Positions 16,201-28,040 of a stretch of DNA of 64,000 nt are shown here, one piece after another (position 1 is the stretch's first letter; the number at the start of each line of letters is the position of its first letter). A program made the position numbers and the translations under genes. The notes under the pieces were generated by a model, which was not told where the DNA came from, ran no database searches, and was given only the letters and a program-made list of their open reading frames with translations. The DNA lies in NCBI GenBank assembly GCA_008638375.1, contig CM018050.1:23179926-23243925 (forward strand), given 5' to 3'. Source of the stretch: Nyssa sinensis (taxonomy: Eukaryota; Streptophyta; Magnoliopsida; Cornales; Nyssaceae).

Positions 16201-19200
16201 AAAAAATTATGCGGTGGGGGGGGGGGGGGGGGGTGGAGAGAGAGAGAGCTCACTATATTTGATGTTAGTGCTCCCTAGCTTATAGGACTTTGAAGTGAAC
16301 ATTTAAGAGGAATGTTTTAATTGAGTTTAATTGGTCCAATATGTTCACTCCCCTTTTATACTCATGCACTCCAGTTCATGGTGTATGAGTGGGGGTGCAT
16401 GAGTATAAAAAGGTTTCAATTGGAGTGCATTTAGCTCCACCCTACTTTAATTATTACAATTTAGTTTTTAATAATATGCATTGTATGCCATTGTTACTCA
16501 TGAACATTGAGTAGTGGCAATAATAAATTAAATTTAGCAAAAATCACTTGGCATGGTAAGGTTCAAGTGATCATCATTATTGCGTGACAAGGACCTTAAA
16601 CACCTATGTGCCACCTAGACAATGATCAACTAAAACTAGTTTATACATAAAAATGAAGCTGAACTCGCATGCTATTTTGATCTTAACTACCTTGAGGTCT
16701 TGTTTGGACAACTGGATAAAAATGCCAAATTGTATAGGATTTGTTCGTATTGGATAGGAAACAATATCTTATTTGATATTAAATATCCTAATCTAGTGTT
16801 TGAAATATCTCAAATAAAATGTTCGGATATGTAGTTATATTTTAATTACAAATATTAATAAAAATTATAAAATCTTACAAGATATTAAATTTGTATTTTC
16901 AATAAAAACAAAATTTCTAAGATCGTAAAAAAATCAAATCCCTAAAAAGTATTTTTCCAAATATATGCTTAAAATTTTTTTTAAAAAAATAAGAACAATA
17001 GAGAAATAGAGATAAAGAAGAGAAGCTTTAACAAATACAATAATTTTTCTGTACAAAATATTAATAAAAAATATAACCAATAGAAGTAAGAAAAAAGAAG
17101 AAGAAGAAACAATCGGTGCATTTGAAATCTATTGAATAGCTTGCACGTGTCATCAACACTGATGATAATGTATTAAGGAAATATATACGGATGACATAAA
17201 TAGTAGTTGTTAGAAGCAATCTCTTCCTCTTCTCTTTCTTGTCAAAGAAGGTAAAGAGAGAGAGGAGAAGGAGGGGCAGCCTACCTACCTATAGGTTGCT
17301 ACCATGGAATAAAACTTTGCAATATATCACTCGATATATCGTGATTTTTGTAATTGTGATATGATTATATCCCATTATATTGCACTCTTAAGTCTAATAT
17401 AATTGAAACTTAATGTTTTACGCTATTAACATAAAAGACTATGTATATTTAAATTTTATTTGATACGTATGCATATTTGACCATTATTTATGTTAATATA
17501 ATTAAGTTTGATATAAATTATAGTGATTAGTGTTTTTTATATTCCAATCAGCGTGTACTTTTTCTTTGATTTTATTCCACATACTTATCAAATATATGTT
17601 TATTTGTAATAGATTGACTTCGAATGATACATTAGCATGTCAATTAATATTTCAAAAAAAATCATTTAAAATTTCCACGATTTAATATAAATATCCATCA
17701 TTTTTTATTAAAAAAAAACTGAGATATCAATATGTAATTGCGATATATCCATCAATGTATCCGTATTTTTTAACATGCGATATATCCTTTTTATCGATAT
17801 TTTATTCCCTAGTTGCTACTTGTGCAAGATACTACCGGTGTACTTCTTCTTCTTCTTCTTCTCTTCTCGATCCCATGTTTATTTTGTCAGGAAGCTTCCA
17901 ACGTGTTGCTTCTGTTTTTCACGAATCCCACCCCGACCTTCCCCCCATGCTTCTCTCTTCTATTTCTCATAACCCTAACCCCCACTCTTTAGTTGACATG
18001 TCACTTCCCAGTCTCTCGTCTCTTAAATTATGTTACTACTAGTTTTTATTATCCATATTAATAATTTTTTCAAAACATTTATTTAATTCTTTAAATTAAT
18101 TTAATTTGTATTTCATTATTTTTTTTAACTTTTATTATTAAAAAGTCTAAAAATAATAAATTCCTTCTTATCTTGGTACCACTTTCATCTTTATTGGATT
18201 AAACAATAATAATAATAACAATAAATTATATATTTAATTTTAAATTTGTGTACTTCACCAATATACTTATTTTATATCACTAAATTCATTCAAAAAATTT
18301 AACATTATTCTTATATAAATCAACTTAATAAAACAAGTCATAAAATAAATTTTTTATTATTAATATTAATTTTTTATAGGTACTCTTGAAATTGATTTAA
18401 ATAACGTTAGAATTAACGTTAAATAATATATATATATACACACACATAAATATATATATATATATATATATATATTATTTAACATATCGCCAAACGTGCA
18501 TGTGTCTTACTTTTTTGAAAAATCACGTGTCGGCGTGTCGGTGTTGTTTCCGTTTCGATGTCCGTGCTTCTTAGATTAGATGTCACAGTATCACATAGTA
18601 TCAAGCGAAACTGCAGGATCACAACGCAGAGAACCCCTGTAATCTGATTTGCAAACTGGCGATGAAGCCAAAAATGGTCCCTTTGGGAGGTCATTACATG
18701 GGATGTTATATGATTACTACAAAACAACACCCCAAGCACATTTGTGAAGAGAAGCCCCCAGCACCCCATATTCAACTTCATTGATAGCCTGTAGAATCCA
18801 GAATCCAATCAATATCTGATACTCTAATTCCTCCACCTTATCCTAAGACTATTCCTCGTACCATGGACCAAGAGCCCAACTAAGAATAGATATTTATCAC
18901 TGATTTACTATGCCAACAACTAAAAACATAGATACATATCCACGATCATTAATAAATGAATTTGGAAAGCTCCAAAACTTAAGCCTGTCAGTTGTTGTAT
19001 GACTTTACCATTTTTTTGGATAAGTATGATGCACTCACCCATGGCCCAACTAGGACTGGAAGCCTAAACCTCCCGGTCCTCCCCTCAGGAGTAGCAGGAG
19101 ATACCACAAGCTAGGCAGCTGATGGTTTCATGGCTTTACTTGGGATACTTCACTGGAAAATCAAGAATTTTGACCAAGATTATGGATTTAGTTAGCTCTT

Positions 19201-22200
19201 ACAGCAACTACAATGGTAAAAATCATTTTAGTCATGCGAAAATTAAATTTTAGTAGTGCTACAGTACCAAAAAGTTATTTTTTTAACATTTATGTTCCAA
19301 GAAATAGCTTTAGTCAAATTTGAGCCATTGGATTGAAATGATCTGTGCCATTCGAATTATGGCAGCCTGCTCAAATTCTCTCAAATTTGAGGAAAAGTTT
19401 GGCAAACTCAAATTTTGAGGGAACATTTGGAAAGCCATTGGAGCTTACTCTTTAAGTGACCGGTCAAAATTTGAAGACAGCAACTCCAATGACTCTTGGG
19501 TTGGAGCAATCTTAGTAAGTGTTTCAACAATTACTAATTAAGGGTTTGAGTTACGGCTTGCAATTTCAACCTACCAATATAACAATCCACCAATGGAGCA
19601 TCTTGAGTTCTTCTTCAAGATCCCTCAAATTCAGTCGGTGTTGCTAAGCTAAAGGTTGCAAAGTTGTAAATAATGAAGTTGATGAGTTGATGAACTGGAG
19701 AGATTTTCACCCTACAACTTCTACGGGAGATATGAGGTCTCAGTACTTGCAGGTTATATTATTTTTGGAGCAACTGCCAATTCCATCAACAAATTTCAAG
19801 GGTAAGAGCAGACATGAATAAAAAATGTGAACAGAGTGCTTTTGCCAGGGTTGTCATTATGCACCACAAGAATATAGCAGTCAGGTTGCAAAGTTGTAAA
19901 TATATATATATATATATTATCAGTGCAAAGTTGTAGATAATGAAGTTGATGAATTGATTAACTGGAGAGATTTTCGCCCTACAACTTCTACAGGAGATAT
20001 GAGGTCTCATTACTTGCAGGTTATATTATTTTTGGAGCAACTGTCAACCCCATCAACAAATTTCAAGGGTAAGAGCAGGCATGAAATAAAAAATGTGAAC
20101 AGAGTGCTTTTGCCTGGGTTGTCATTATGCATCACGAAAAAATAGCAGGCCATTACTCCTGTGATATGTTTAATTGACTGAAAATTCATTTCCATGTTAC
20201 AGAGTAGTAAATTTTCCTGCTCCATTTAAGGAAATTCTAGTATAACATCGTTGATCAAATGGATTTGCCATGACTGGTACAAATGCCGGATTATGTTTGC
20301 AATGATATATAGAGAGACAACAAGTGAAGAGAGGTAGTAAGCCCAGATTTTTTCTTTTTGGAAAATTACATTTAAGGTGAAATTCATTTTTAGGCCTTTT
20401 TGATAGTTGATGCACAAACCAGTATATCATTCAGAACTATGCAAAATGAACACGTGTGAAGGTGCCTATTAATCTAATTTACTATTCAATAACATAAGCC
20501 TACAAATAAGGAATAGACATTGATATTAACAACAATATCAGGGGTCAACAAATTCAGATACCCAAATGGTCATATTGAAAGCAAAATTGACAATATTAAA
20601 CATAAATTGAGATGACGTAAATATTTCATATATATATAAGCCTTTCTCCCCCCCCCCCCTCTCTCTTCTTTTAGGCCCCAAAAAGGAAAAAATAAAGAAG
20701 AAGAAGACAGTTCACTTACCCAACTTTGTTTATTACTCCAAGAAGTAGCCATGGTTCATAAAATCATCCACTAAAAAATCATAGTTGGAAACATAACTTT
20801 TTGCAAAAAAATTATGCCAACGAAACACCCTTTTGAAAGGGACGCACATTATTAATAAAATAAGTTCCTGACTTCTTTTTCTTTTTCTTTTTTCCAGGTT
20901 GGGGCCTGTACACCAGGGGATGTAACCCTAGTTGCCTGTACACAATGTAAAATGTATATAAAGAATAAGTTACTAATTTGAATCATGTTGCATGTTCATT
21001 CAAGTCTCACAACAAAGATAGTGCCTTGAGGACCTACTGAGCTGTTCATTTCAAGATATCTTCTCATGGGCAATGAACATACAAGCTATAGATAGCGAGT
21101 GGTTATATAGGCCCTATTTTTCCTTTTTTTTTTTTTCGTGTGCGATAAATAAAGTGAGAGGTTATATAGGTCCTAGTTGCTAAGAGGTGTCATAACAATT
21201 GGCCCAAGAAAGAGTCCTAATGGCACAAGTGGCTCATGAATTATGGGATTTACTTTTTATGCTTTTGGAGTTCAATGGGTAATGTCGGGGATGGTCATGG
21301 AAGGTTTAGTAGTTGCAAGCAAGTTTGGTTCACAGTTCCTCTTTGTCTCATGTGGTGTGTATGGACGGAGCAGAATCGAAGAATTTTTTTAGGGAGTCAA
21401 GAAGTCTCCGGGGGTGATGGTTGGTTCTTCAATTCTGTACGGAAACTACAATGGGCTAGTAGGATTGTTTTCAGATTCTGAGTCGGTGTATATTATTGGG
21501 TTATGCAAAGCCCCGCTATTTCTGTAGATTTCTTAGTTGACTTTCTGAGTGCTACGAGGTTTGTGTAATTTTGTAGTTGGGAGTTTTTTTCTTTTTCTTC
21601 TTCTCTTTTATGTACGTCTTTCATGTACATGGGTGCAGTCCCCTTTTGATCTTACTTTGAATAAATTATTATTTATCAAAAAAAGAGTCCTATTATGAAA
21701 TAGCTAAATTAAATTAAGAGTATCAGATTGAGAAGCAAAGGGATAGCAGCATTAGATTCAAGAAGTGACGCGGACATTGCTAAAAATTGGACAGAGACAT
21801 AAAAATGTGTGCCACTGATAGAAATCAATATGAGACTAAGTTAAGAACTTCTGAAAAACAGAGATACATTCCTGTTTACTGTATAGGAGAGACTAAAGTG
21901 ATTATAAAGAGCAATTTGTCACTTCCAGAATGGTGCATTATCTTAATAGGACCCTATAGATAATCAACTCAATTGGAGATTTGACACTTAACCAATGCAA
22001 TTTGTGCAAATTCCACAAAGAAAGGAACATCACATCATCATAAGCTTGTAACAAATAACAATAAACTCAAGGAATATAAGCAGGAGAAAGTCCAAATACA
22101 ATAAACTGCTACTTACTCTTTAAAACCAAGTTTTACTTCAGTTCCCCCATATTCAGGTAACAGAACAGTATCTCCCTCCTTCACACTAACAGGAATCAGC

Positions 22201-23427
22201 TTTCCCTCCCTATCATGAATACCAGGACCCACTGCGATAACTTTTCCAGAGTTCAGCTGAATCATCAAGCATAAGAACATATTACCAAAAGAAATGAAAT
22301 TTGACCAATAACTAATTACAAGCAGATGTCATCTAACAGAGAAAGACAGAAGTTAAAGTTTAAGAACACAAAAAGATACAAAATATTACAAAACAGAATC
22401 TCTATCATGTGAATTAGGAAAATGGCTCTCCATTTGATTGTTGAGAAAGACTGGGAACATACAGAATTTAAGGGTCCCCTTGGGATAATTTTTGCACCTG
22501 TTTTTCATTTTCAAAAATAAACAAATAAATAAATTAAAACAATGCTGAAACCCCTTTGGCAAAACACTGTTGAAAACCCTTTTAGAAATGGTATCGTAAT
22601 TCTCAATGAACTTTTTTTAAAAAGGCTTTCTGCATCTCCATAACTTGAGTCCATAAGATAATTAGCACATTCCAAAGCGACTGCTAGTTTTCATAGTTTT
22701 CATTGGTTTCATTTTTAAGAATTGTAGTAAATGATGAAGCCGTGAAAATGAGAACAGCACTAAGCCCTTAAAATTTTGAGACTTCAAACCTTCCAGTATT
22801 GAGAACCCAAACAAAAAGAAAGTCCATTTTTCTGAGACAAGAAAAGCATATAACGTAGAAACACAGAAGTAGAGTCCCCCAAAATTTTTTTTAAGCAAGT
22901 ACTTATAGCTGGCGAATCTCAGTTTCACATAATGCTTACTATTGTTTGGGAGAAAACATAAGTGAAAAAAGTAAAACAAGCCAAACCCAGATCAAACATT
23001 TGAACTAAAACAATAAACATAACAAGTAAGAACTAATGTTAGTGTTAGATTACAGGTCATTTCGTCAAATGCAGAGAGTCCGTTAGTCAAGGGGTATTAA
23101 TTCTAGTATTCTATTTTTTTGATAGGCCATAATTTTAATATTCTATTATACTAACATTGTTACAAACGACAATACGCACGAAATTATGGAGATTTGAACG
23201 ATATCCAGAAACAGAAATCAATAAAGTGAAATGAAAACACACAAAATAAACAGTTTATATAGGGAGGGATCATCATCAACATTCGTCGATGGCAACTTTA
23301 TAAGCGTAGTTTGGAAAATTACCTTGGTGGTCTTCTCGGGGAGTAAGATTCCAGCATTGGTCTTGGATGGAGGAATGATCTTCTCAACCAAAACGCGGTT
23401 CAGAGAAGGGATCAAGCGCTTCGCCAT
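13263..23427 (-). CDS. CPN10: 10 kDa chaperonin (GroES/CPN10), mitochondrial type, with an 8.8-kb intron
   Basis: Co-chaperonin lid that caps the CPN60 folding chamber in mitochondria. Exon 1 is 23323-23427 (ATG at 23427), exon 2 is 22117-22256 and exon 3 is 13263-13311 with the stop at 13263-13265. Together they make 294 nt, 97 residues, the family's normal length. Residues start [16 protein letters not shown]; the mobile loop holds NAGILLPEK; exon 2 supplies [12 protein letters not shown] and [12 protein letters not shown]; exon 3 gives [15 protein letters not shown], the expected C-terminus. Introns are GT-AG (AAG/GTAATT; GA/GTAAGT; TTTCAG/G). Intron 1 is 1066 bp. Intron 2 is 8805 bp (13312-22116) and is packed with repeats. 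No presequence is seen, as usual for plant mitochondrial CPN10. The reading frame across exon 2-3 supports the distant exon strongly. Confidence 0.93.
15535..15891. mobile_element. MITE-like element with GAAGCAC ends, in CPN10 intron 2
   Basis: Starts gaagcacggacactc and ends agtgcttc, with repeated GTGTCC/GGACAC words inside both ends (cgtgtccgtgtcgtgtcg near the right end). The flanking 9-mers agree only partly, so the target duplication is uncertain. A partial second copy of the right end lies at 18494-18563 (cgtgtcggcgtgtcggtgtt ... gtccgtgcttc). Confidence 0.6.
16025..16443. mobile_element. MITE interrupted by a local duplication, with an 18-bp G run
   Basis: The outer ends at 16139 (agggtgaagctaaatgcact) and 16443 (inverted, agggtggagctaaatgcact) are terminal inverted repeats. 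The flanking segment 16025-16125 (ctccctagcttatag ... tccaatatgtt) recurs inside the element at 16249-16345, separated by G16216-16233 and a GA run. This points to a tandem duplication of flank plus element start, followed by loss of the second left end. No clear target duplication. Confidence 0.55.
17303..17811. mobile_element. hAT-like MITE (509 bp) with 8-bp target duplication, in CPN10 intron 2
   Basis: The 8-mer GTTGCTAC occurs at 17295-17302 and 17812-17819. The ends are catggaataaaa and (inverted) tagggaataaaa, matching at 10 of 12 positions. The inside is AT-rich, with repeated CGATATATC words and no coding capacity. An 8-bp duplication is typical of hAT elements. Confidence 0.7.
18422..18480. 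repeat. AT/AC microsatellite inside a small inverted repeat
   Basis: TA and CA runs flanked by gttaaataat (18416) and attatttaac (18474), which are inverted copies, so the stretch can fold as a hairpin. Confidence 0.7.
19654..20150. repeat. Tandem duplication, about 230 bp twice at 267-bp offset, in CPN10 intron 2
   Basis: Copy 1 starts ggttgcaaagttgtaaataa near 19654. Copy 2 starts tgcaaagttgtagataatga near 19924. They run in parallel through taagagcagacatga and agagtgcttttgcc to about 19887 and 20150, with roughly one mismatch per 20-25 bases. In the plus-strand frame both read like protein ([18 protein letters not shown] and ILFLEQL). No family was recognised. An AT run at 19901-19917 sits at the junction. 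Confidence 0.75.
21220..21681 (+). mobile_element. 5'-truncated LINE (L1 type) in CPN10 intron 2
   Basis: Plus-strand reading gives the zinc-binding tail of a plant LINE reverse transcriptase ([18 protein letters not shown]), then a short 3' UTR ending aataaattattatttatc and an A run. The 11-mer aaagagtccta flanks it at 21209-21219 and 21682-21692, a typical LINE target duplication. The insert is 462 bp and lies opposite to CPN10. Only the last part of ORF2 is present. Confidence 0.85.
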
Positions 23428-26400
23428 TGGATTGAGAAAAAAGGAAACAATGGCAAAGACAACTAAAACCTTTTGATTGTCACAGCTGCCTTGGGGTTCA
23501 CCGGGCGTCCTTTGTAGGGTTCAAGAAAGAAAGGTTTATGGTCTGCGCCACTTTTGAAAATTACGAAACACCCCTTTGTTTTTATGTTTTTGCCCATTGA
23601 GATCTCTTTGACAATTGACATGAGTGTAACTTCAATTGGAAGTGAATCTTCTAAATATTCTATCTCCATCTGAGTTTGGTCTTTTGCCCGGAGAGATGGT
23701 TAGCTCTATGGTGATCAAGTGACATCACTTACCTATTTTTAAAAGAAAATTCATGATTCCTAAGTGAAGAAAATACATAAAAATATAAATAGGTATTAAT
23801 TCAGTTATCTCTTAGGATCAAGAATAGCGGAAAAGATGACTTGTATTACGAGTTTTTTTGAAACACCACGAAAATCTTTGGAACGCTGCAAGAGATCTTT
23901 CTTGTCCAATAGGACGACTACAAAATCGAGTCACCTATGTATTTCCACGATCTAAGATCAATGATACTGTAATAATCAGCCAAGAAGAATCTCAGAGAAA
24001 ACAATCACTCAAAACCTCACGTGATAATTATTTAGGAAAGGGCACTATGATCGTCAGTCAAAAAGAATCTCAAATAGAGCAATCACTCAAAACTTCACGT
24101 GATAATTATTTGAGAAATTATAAATGGATGGATTGATTACACTTAAACTAATACGTATATTTACCACAACTAATGTGATAACCACAAGACGTACGTGATG
24201 ATATCTAAGTTGGTCAAACCAACCAGAACAACTAAAAGTTTTAATCACATATAAACTCATATCATAATTATCACAATTCGCACAAATTTTGTGAATGTCA
24301 AATGGACTTGGGTCCGCATGACCTATGTCCAACATCTCATACTCATTCACATAGGTTGAGTACTAAGCTCTCTACATCACCTTCCATATACAAGAAATGA
24401 ATTGTGCAACCAGACAAGAAGGATCAGGGTAAGGGTACTATATTAAGTTACCATCAAACTAACATAGTACTTCACTACAAGCACATAACTGATCTCGTTT
24501 ATACCTAATACTATTCTGTTACACTAGATTCAACATCTGTTATCCCTCACGAGAACTAATCTCAGCACGATGCATAAACCATCTAATCTGTATTATACTC
24601 ATGATCATATCAATAGATATAGAAACCGACATGAATGCCCGGGCAATAAGTCATAATACAATAGTGTATTATAGAATTGTCTTCCCTAGCTACTCACATT
24701 AATCCAATCGAATTCAACTGCTTTCTTAAATATGCCCTGCAAAATCGCATCAGTCATGATCCTTTAACAACATGCTAAAGTAGCAATATCAAGTTCTCTC
24801 TTTATAACATAGTCTTAGGTCACAAAAGGCACAGTGGAACTCAAAAAGGTTCATTGAGCTCACACAATGACGAAGTAGGAATATATTCGTTCACTCTTTT
24901 TCATAAAAGGTCACATCGTTAGCATATACAATTTATAATGTATGTTATGGTGGAGATCCCACTCAATTGGGCATGTCAAACTCATTCTCAAAAGTATATA
25001 ACACCATAAGAATCTTAGTTTAGCCGCTATTTAGAACTCATTGCTATACCAGCGCCCCACGTCACTACTTTAGCATCTAACCCGAACACTCCAACCTAGT
25101 CGCTCTTCCAACGCCTGTTTGAAAGTTCGCATTCAACTACCATCAGGCTATATGAGATGTGTGGTTAACCTTTATGTTCAATTTTATAAAAGAATCTCAT
25201 CTTGATCCTTATTGTCAAGGTGACATATATGATAAAGATGAATTTTCCCTCGAGTCAAGAATTCAATGTCTTATCTTGCTCGCTATCTAAGCGCTAAGGT
25301 GATTGCTCGTGTGAGAGAGTCAATCAAAACTTGTTGACATCTTTCATGTATGCTCATAACATTAAAAAATCATCTTAATCTGAACAAAAAATCATATAAT
25401 AATGAAATAATGTCACATAGTATCCAATACATCAAATCCAAAATAAACCCAACTATTAAACGTAAAATGTAAAATATCACTAAGTATGGGCTTAGGACTA
25501 CCTCCCTTTGCACAACTCTATCTCAAACATGTTTTGTTAAAAATAATGTCAATATGTTTGGTTCTTCCATCACCACTATTGGTCTACAAGCCCACGAGCG
25601 AGCCTAAGCTTTCAGCCCAATGGCGAGTCCGCACAATTTTGTCCTTATGGACCCTAAGTCTAAGAGACACCACAAAAAAGGAAAGGCATCGTCTGTATTT
25701 ATATCCCTCAAGCTTGTAAAGCTTATTAATAATGTAGAATAAAGCTGCAATGAACTCAATACTTGTATATACTAAAGCTGTCATACAATCATAGTTGATG
25801 AACAAATCATCTTGCTTCCATGGTGCTATGTTAAGGCGTTACTAGGATCTCCACAACCAAAATATTGCCTCAAGTACGATGACCAACCATGTATTATTGA
25901 CATCACTAAGACATCAAAGAAACTAATTAACTATAGTTCGATGGGCAAGTACTAAGTCGCTCTTATAGTTTGACCATCCATACGAGTAAAGCACTAAGTT
26001 GCTCTAATAATTTGACAATCCATATGAACAAAACACTAAGCTGCTTTATTAATTTGACCATATATAAGAGATGCAAAAATAATCGAGTACACATTCTAGT
26101 GCACTTTAGAATCTCAATTGTGCTCAAATAGAAAATTTCACAAAAATATCTTTTCTCTACTAAACCAATAACAATGAACAAAACTAAAGTATGCCCATAT
26201 CAGTCTGTCAATAGGTTAGGATCATTCTAACAATATCACTTAAAGATTTCTTAAGACAAAATGAGAAATCCTTTAAGGCAATCTCCATGAAACTCAAATC
26301 CAAGCATAATATACTTCACATATGTCCTCCTTAATATAGGACAACCACTTCTAAGTGGTGACAACTAATTCCATATATGTCAACAACTATACAAAAGATC

Positions 26401-26718
26401 AAAAATACTTTCTTTAGACTCTTTATGGCTTTCTTGATCATCGTGAAGCCAATTGCTCAATAAAATTTAAGGTTTCACTAACATGACAATGGCTTTAGAT
26501 CACAAATGAACCATTGAGCATAGACTTTGCACTCTTTGTTCATTAACCTTGAAGCCCAAAATTGCACAAACGAACTTTAGGTCACAAATAAACACTTGAG
26601 CAATCATACTTTGCATTTTTTTTATTGACATTGAAGCCCAAAACTTGATCCACATAGAATCATCGTCTAATTCTCCACAGAATAGATAATGTCTAAGTCC
26701 ATCTAGAAAGCTTCTAAT
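23428..26718. other. CPN10 upstream region, then old unassigned repeats
   Basis: The first few hundred bases should hold the CPN10 promoter. Beyond about 23.85 kb no gene is recognised. Local duplications are visible: a 78-bp offset repeat at 23968-24115 (cacgtgataattattt twice), three diverged copies of about 57 bp at 25935-26065 (actaagtcgct... tttgaccat), and a diverged 115-bp repeat at 26455-26650 (gaagcccaaaa). The right end is the sequence into which the copia element inserted; it continues at 37749. Confidence 0.55.
23644..23651. promoter_or_regulatory. Possible heat-shock element upstream of CPN10
   Basis: GAATCTTC is a GAAnnTTC inverted pair, the core of a heat-shock factor site, 217 bp upstream of the ATG. 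A third unit at the right spacing is imperfect (AAT instead of GAA). Chaperonin genes are known to be heat inducible, but one dimer core occurs often by chance in AT-rich DNA. Confidence 0.3.
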
Positions 26719-27985
26719 GTTAAGACTATTCGTCTAATGTGTTGGCTAATCCATGGTTGACAAAAATGTCATTGAGTTGTAAAATCCATCAAGTTATTAA
26801 GTCTAGAGTGTTCAGGCATTGTGTTAGTTGAAGACATGTTTGCTTCCACTTAAAGGCTATTATATTTCATAGTGACTCTCTCATAATCACCTGGTAAGGA
26901 TTGGTAAGTGCTTGGTGACTTTGGATTTGATCTATCTTACACACACAATCTCATGTATCTAGTTTATTTTATCATTCTAATGTATGATAGTACAATGTAA
27001 AGATTGATCAATGAATAATAATAGCTCGTTTGATTTTGCTTTATACTTAAAGTCATTTGACAAGTGGGCTATTATATTTCATTGATTTAAAACTAGAAAA
27101 ATTAGGGTTTTACACCATATTTGTTCGAACAAACCATGGATTCGTTCGCACGAATATAATAGTGAACTTTTCATACTCTATAACGAAATATCCGTTCTAC
27201 ATTTGAGTCGAACGAATTTTTAGAGACCTATTTGTGGAAAATTCATTCGAACGAATGATCTCACGAATTTTCCAGTAATTTTGTAAATCACATTCATTTG
27301 ATATTCGTTCGAACGAATTGAGATTCAGAATCAATATTGTTTTATTATTCTCTTTCCAAAAGGTTTTCACGATGCATATCATATTCACATAGCTCAAATC
27401 CTTTGCAACAAGAACCTTGAATCATCTTCTACACATATTTCTTAGAGTGCAAGCTTATAGAGTTCAAGTTTGTGCAATCGGCGGAGTTTGAGATTGCGTG
27501 GAGTTCATAATTGTGCTGTGGTTTGCCATCCGTGGATTTCAAAGCGACGTATTCGCTTGGGGGGTACTTGAGGATTCGAGTGCGAGAAGATTTAAATTGT
27601 TAACAAGACTTGAAGGACTAAGTCGCTATTTATACATAGTCTACAATCATCAAACCTCATTTAGTGGATTCACATCTAGGTTAGCGCCTCAGGATTTTTC
27701 AAAGTAGATTCAGTTGATCTATGGCGGTTTCCTTGTCAAAAAATTTGATGCATTGTCTTTATCTTTTCACTATTGCTTTATTTATTATTACTATAGTTAA
27801 TCATTGTATGTCATTGAATTTGATTGCACTTACTAGAGCTTTAATCCTCACATAATTGAAGGGATAATTTTATTCTCCTTGAAGTGAAAGTAAAATTAGT
27901 CAAGACAATTTTAATTTGCTAAATAGAACTATTCACTCCCCTCTAGGTTTAATACTTAACATCTAGACATACATTGGGCCTTTCA
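26719..27985 (+). repeat. Copia 5' LTR (1267 bp), missing its TATA region
   Basis: Begins TGTTAAGACTATTCG and ends GGGCCTTTCA. Compared with the 3' LTR it lacks about 150 bp after gttcgaacgaatt (near 27320), the segment that holds the TATA box in the 3' copy. Confidence 0.92.
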
Positions 27986-27988
27986 AAA

Positions 27989-28000
27989 TGGTATCAGAGC
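27989..28000 (+). other. Copia primer binding site (tRNA-iMet)
   Basis: TGGTATCAGAGC, complementary to the 3' end of initiator tRNA-Met, three bases after the LTR end. Confidence 0.93.
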
Positions 28001-28040
28001 AAAAATCTTAAGCATTAGATTGATCCTAATTTTTTCCTAG

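Noticed and set aside
18479..18808. 109-residue minus-strand frame as a gene
   Set aside because: It starts in unassigned intron sequence, runs into a MITE end and AT repeat, and has no recognised motif.
21042..21066. Alternative CPN10 last exon reading EDILK-stop on the minus strand
   Set aside because: Only four residues fit, there is no YHLYRDD context and no acceptor; the sequence at 13263-13311 fits all 15 residues and the splice phase.
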